Position numbers and translations under genes: made by a program. Below are positions 61,781-64,000 of a stretch of 64,000 nt of DNA, piece after piece. Source of the stretch: Cytophagaceae bacterium (GTDB lineage: Bacteria; Bacteroidota; Bacteroidia; Cytophagales; Spirosomataceae); NCBI GenBank assembly GCA_016722655.1, contig JADKIR010000005.1, positions 1 to 64,000 of the forward strand, read 5' to 3'. Position 1 is the stretch's first letter; each line of letters starts with the position of its first letter. Under the pieces are notes generated by a model. That model saw nothing but the letters and a program-made list of their open reading frames with translations. It did no database searches and was not told the DNA's origin.

Positions 61781-62370
61781 CTGTAGCAGCTTAGTTTTGT
61801 GGTGATTTTCCTTTTTTCCCATTCCAATATATACCCTGTGGTATCCGTAGGGCACTCAAAGTAAACATTCCGGGCTTCGGGGTAATCCGGAAATTTGAAA
61901 ACATTTTTCCTGCGGTTTACAAATCCAATATTTCCGGGAGCAAACATCACGCTGTCGGCTTTTTCGGGTTTAAATTGGTCCAGAAATTCAAGTCCTTTCA
62001 CTTTAAAGGCTATGAGATCATCACCGTTGTTGCAAATGATATGGTCATCTTTAACGGTAAAGTTTCTCAAGGCGGGTACGGTTAGAAAATAAAGAGGCTC
62101 AGGATTGGTACTTTCAGGGTTTTTGAAAATATGAATGCCTTCTGCATACTCAGCAATGAATAGAAATTTCTCAGTACGATAGCTGTCACTAATGTTTTTT
62201 AGGGGTCGCGATGGTTCGAGCCAAATTTTATCCAGAGCACTCCTTTTTATGGTTTTTTTTATAAAATAACCTTCCGACTGAGCACTGGGATCGCTTTCCC
62301 GGAAATCCTCAAATTTTCGGCAGGAACTCAATAACACCATGGCGGAAAGTGCCAATATTGTTTTTAACAT
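61777..62370 (-). CDS. Hypothetical lipoprotein
   Basis: The protein has 197 residues. MLKTILALSAMVLLSSC is a lipoprotein signal (Cys17). The segments FLFIAEYAEGIHIFKNPEST, PLYFLTVPALRNFTVKDDHI and DDLIAFKVKGLEFLDQF resemble LVIVD-type beta-propeller blades found in other Bacteroidota lipoproteins. It is the first gene of the four-gene operon. Confidence 0.6.
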   Translation of the reverse strand: MLKTILALSAMVLLSSCRKFEDFRESDPSAQSEGYFIKKTIKRSALDKIWLEPSRPLKNISDSYRTEKFLFIAEYAEGIHIFKNPESTNPEPLYFLTVPALRNFTVKDDHIICNNGDDLIAFKVKGLEFLDQFKPEKADSVMFAPGNIGFVNRRKNVFKFPDYPEARNVYFECPTDTTGYILEWEKRKITTKLSCYR

Positions 62371-62432
62371 TCAAAAAACGATTTTTATTTATTTTTACAA
62401 TAAACGTTCCAATTCGGGATTTCTTATTTCCC

Positions 62433-62462
62433 AAAAAAAATCCCACCCGGTAAAGGGCAGGA
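62433..62462 (-). terminator. Rho-independent terminator after the M48 protease gene
   Basis: On the minus strand CCTGCCC, six-nt loop, GGGTGGG, then A and eight T. It is a 7-bp stem with two G-T pairs, 25 bp after the stop at 62487. Confidence 0.7.
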
Positions 62463-62486
62463 TTAGAACTATAATTGTAAATATTT

Positions 62487-63320
62487 TTATTTGTTTCCGT
62501 AGGCATAATAATATTTCATTGCCTTATCCATTTGTGCTGTAAGATTCGCAATTCTGGATTCATCAGTAGGGTGAGTCGAAAGCAATTTCGGAGGTTTTTG
62601 AGAGGTTTCGGCTGCTTTCGCCATTCTTTGCCAGAAAGCCACAGCTTCCTGAGGATTATAACCTGCCATTGACATAAAAATCAATCCAATTTTATCTGCT
62701 TCTGCCTCTTGTTTACGACTGTTGGGCAATACTCCACCCAGCGTAGTTCCAATTCCCAATACTTGCCCTGCGGCTTCCATTACCCGTTGGTCGCCTGTGG
62801 CTACTCCTGCAGCTACAGCTCCTAATTGAGTGATTCCCTGTGCCATCATTGCACGACTCATACGCTCGCGTCCATGCTCGGCTATGGCGTGTGCCACCTC
62901 ATGACCCATTACCACCGCAATACCCGCTTCCGACTGACAAATAGGCAATATTCCCGTATAAAAAACCACTTTTCCACCGGGCATACACCAGGCATTTAAC
63001 TCTTTACTCTCTACAGTTCTGAATTCCCACTGGTATCCGTCTAATAAGGAACCCAGATTTTGTTGAATCAGATAATTCTCCGCTGCTTTTTTTATTCTTT
63101 CACCTACTCTGGCAACCATCTGGGCATCGGCTTTTGATGCCGGCACTTGTTTTACGGTATCCAGAAATCCCTTGTATTGCTGAAAACTCAGACTCATCAT
63201 TTGTTCACCCGATACCAGCCCAACAAACTGCTTTCTGTTGGTCAAAGGCACTCTCTGACATGCCCATACAAACACAGCCATTAGAGAAACCGTCAGTAAA
63301 ATCTTATAATTTTTATTCAT
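62487..63320 (-). CDS. M48-family zinc metalloprotease lipoprotein
   Basis: The protein has 277 residues. MNKNYKILLTVSLMAVFVWAC is a lipoprotein signal (Cys21). The catalytic HEVAH motif is at 140-144, and the third zinc ligand lies in the EAEADKIGL segment near 210; NAWCMPGGKVVFYTGIL near 109 is a family segment. This resembles the periplasmic M48 proteases BepA/LoiP and Oma1, which control outer-membrane protein quality. Single gene with its own terminator. Confidence 0.85.
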   Translation of the reverse strand: MNKNYKILLTVSLMAVFVWACQRVPLTNRKQFVGLVSGEQMMSLSFQQYKGFLDTVKQVPASKADAQMVARVGERIKKAAENYLIQQNLGSLLDGYQWEFRTVESKELNAWCMPGGKVVFYTGILPICQSEAGIAVVMGHEVAHAIAEHGRERMSRAMMAQGITQLGAVAAGVATGDQRVMEAAGQVLGIGTTLGGVLPNSRKQEAEADKIGLIFMSMAGYNPQEAVAFWQRMAKAAETSQKPPKLLSTHPTDESRIANLTAQMDKAMKYYYAYGNK

Positions 63321-63458
63321 TTTGTTGTTAATTATGGTAATTACGTGCCTGATATTTTTAGTTTTTTAATCAATTACCCGTTTTTTTGATTAAAACGCTA
63401 AATTAATTGAATCATTTATTCTGTAAGACTTATTTTTGTAAAAAAGTAATCTTAAAAT

Positions 63459-64000
63459 ATGAAAATTCTTGCGGTTGGACGCAATTACGTGGCTCATATT
63501 GCCGAACTCAACAACGAAAAACCCGATCAGCCGGTAATATTTTCGAAGCCTGAAACGGCCATTTTGCGTAACAATGAGCCTTTCTATTATCCTGATTTTA
63601 CGCAAGATATTCATCATGAAGTGGAGATTTTGCTCAAGATATCTAAAATGGGAAAAAATATCGAAGAAAAATTTGCTCATAAATATTATGAGGAAATCGG
63701 TCTGGGTATTGATTTCACGGCCCGCGATATTCAGACCCAACTCAAAAATAAAGGCCTGCCCTGGGACCTGGCCAAAGGTTTCAATGGCTCAGCACCCATT
63801 TCGGAGTTTATTCCAAAGGCAGGTTATGATATGCAAAATCTCAATTTTTCGCTCGATGTAAACGGTGAAAGACGTCAGACAGGAAATACTTCGCTCATGC
63901 TATATTCGTTTGATTATCTGATTGCTTTTATTTCCAGATACTTTACATTGAAAACCGGAGATATCATTTACACCGGTACGCCTGCGGGTGTTGGTCCGGT
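63459..64000 (+). CDS. Fumarylacetoacetate hydrolase family protein (cut by window edge)
   Basis: From the ATG at 63459: MKILAVGRNYVAHIAELNNE, VIFSKPETAILRN, DIHHEVEILLKISK with the metal-binding Glu pair, GIDFTARDIQTQLK, GLPWDLAKGFNGSAPIS and YTGTPAGVGPV at the edge. The family (FAH, YcgM) cleaves or hydrates acylpyruvates with a divalent metal. The C-terminal 20-25 residues are missing. The gene is divergent from the M48 gene, 138 bp away. Confidence 0.85.
   Translation, partial: MKILAVGRNYVAHIAELNNEKPDQPVIFSKPETAILRNNEPFYYPDFTQDIHHEVEILLKISKMGKNIEEKFAHKYYEEIGLGIDFTARDIQTQLKNKGLPWDLAKGFNGSAPISEFIPKAGYDMQNLNFSLDVNGERRQTGNTSLMLYSFDYLIAFISRYFTLKTGDIIYTGTPAGVGP

Noticed and set aside
1..64000. 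tRNA, rRNA or known riboswitch
   Set aside because: No sequence with a cloverleaf, rRNA or recognised riboswitch core was noticed on either strand by eye.

Overview
The window looks like chromosomal DNA from a low-GC member of the Bacteroidota, probably a Cytophagales-type bacterium. The grounds are many SPI/SPII secreted proteins ending their signal peptides in A-Q or L-x-x-C, a two-component propeller/7TMR-DISM sensor kinase, YadA-head/S74 surface proteins, a shared C-terminal surface motif in two secreted proteins, and a separate grpE-dnaJ pair. No rRNA, tRNA or CRISPR array was seen.

Layout. 0-5.4 kb: a decayed mobile segment (frameshifted FAD monooxygenase end, tyrosine recombinase, ssb) next to a G-rich tandem array, then small housekeeping-like genes (RibD-like reductase, VOC protein, DUF1801). 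5.6-13.0 kb: an integron-like cassette array. Single-gene units, all on the minus strand and mostly lipoproteins or orphans, are separated by attC-like hairpins; an IS91-like element with its own tyrosine recombinase sits between two of these sites. No integron integrase was seen, so it is best described as a CALIN-type cluster. 13.2-15.1 kb: ankyrin remnant, small membrane protein, 21-bp tandem repeat and CPBP protease. 15.3-18.6 kb: an operon of two secreted tail-collar proteins and a subtilase. 19-22.6 kb: RibD-like reductase and a HAD / lipid kinase / PlsC phospholipid cluster. 22.8-29.7 kb: WGR protein, ECF sigma pair, ppc and a secreted orphan, with a dispersed hairpin-ended repeat in most gaps.

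30-37 kb: a minus-strand cluster of secreted surface proteins (S74/YadA-like, a ten-repeat protein, a beta-helix-like protein, a second head-repeat protein) with an orphan LytTR regulator inside it. 37.2-44 kb: SRPBCC, AI-2E-type transporter, DinB, RluF-type pseudouridine synthase, and a membrane/ABA4/DUF2141 cluster lying between two long direct repeats, followed by a Crp/Fnr regulator. 43.4-51 kb: a LuxR response regulator next to a 1230-residue sensor kinase, Bax inhibitor-1 protein, grpE-dnaJ.

51-60 kb is a second accessory region: further cassette-like lipoprotein genes, three copies of a 120-bp repeat, a CE1-GH9 esterase/cellulase fusion, a second G-rich array, and a VbhA-like orphan antitoxin. 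60-64 kb: a four-gene lipoprotein/beta-barrel operon, an M48 lipoprotein protease and the start of a fumarylacetoacetate hydrolase family gene.

The most interesting signal is a 62-bp element with inverted ends (four copies: 12969, 52101, 57398, 59819). Three of the copies are followed, about 70-75 bp further on, by an attI-like half-site at the start of a cassette gene. Together with the attC-like sites this suggests several small cassette modules built on a common leader. A second cross-cutting observation is that almost all broken genes differ from an open frame by one base in a homopolymer run, so some may be assembly errors rather than pseudogenes.
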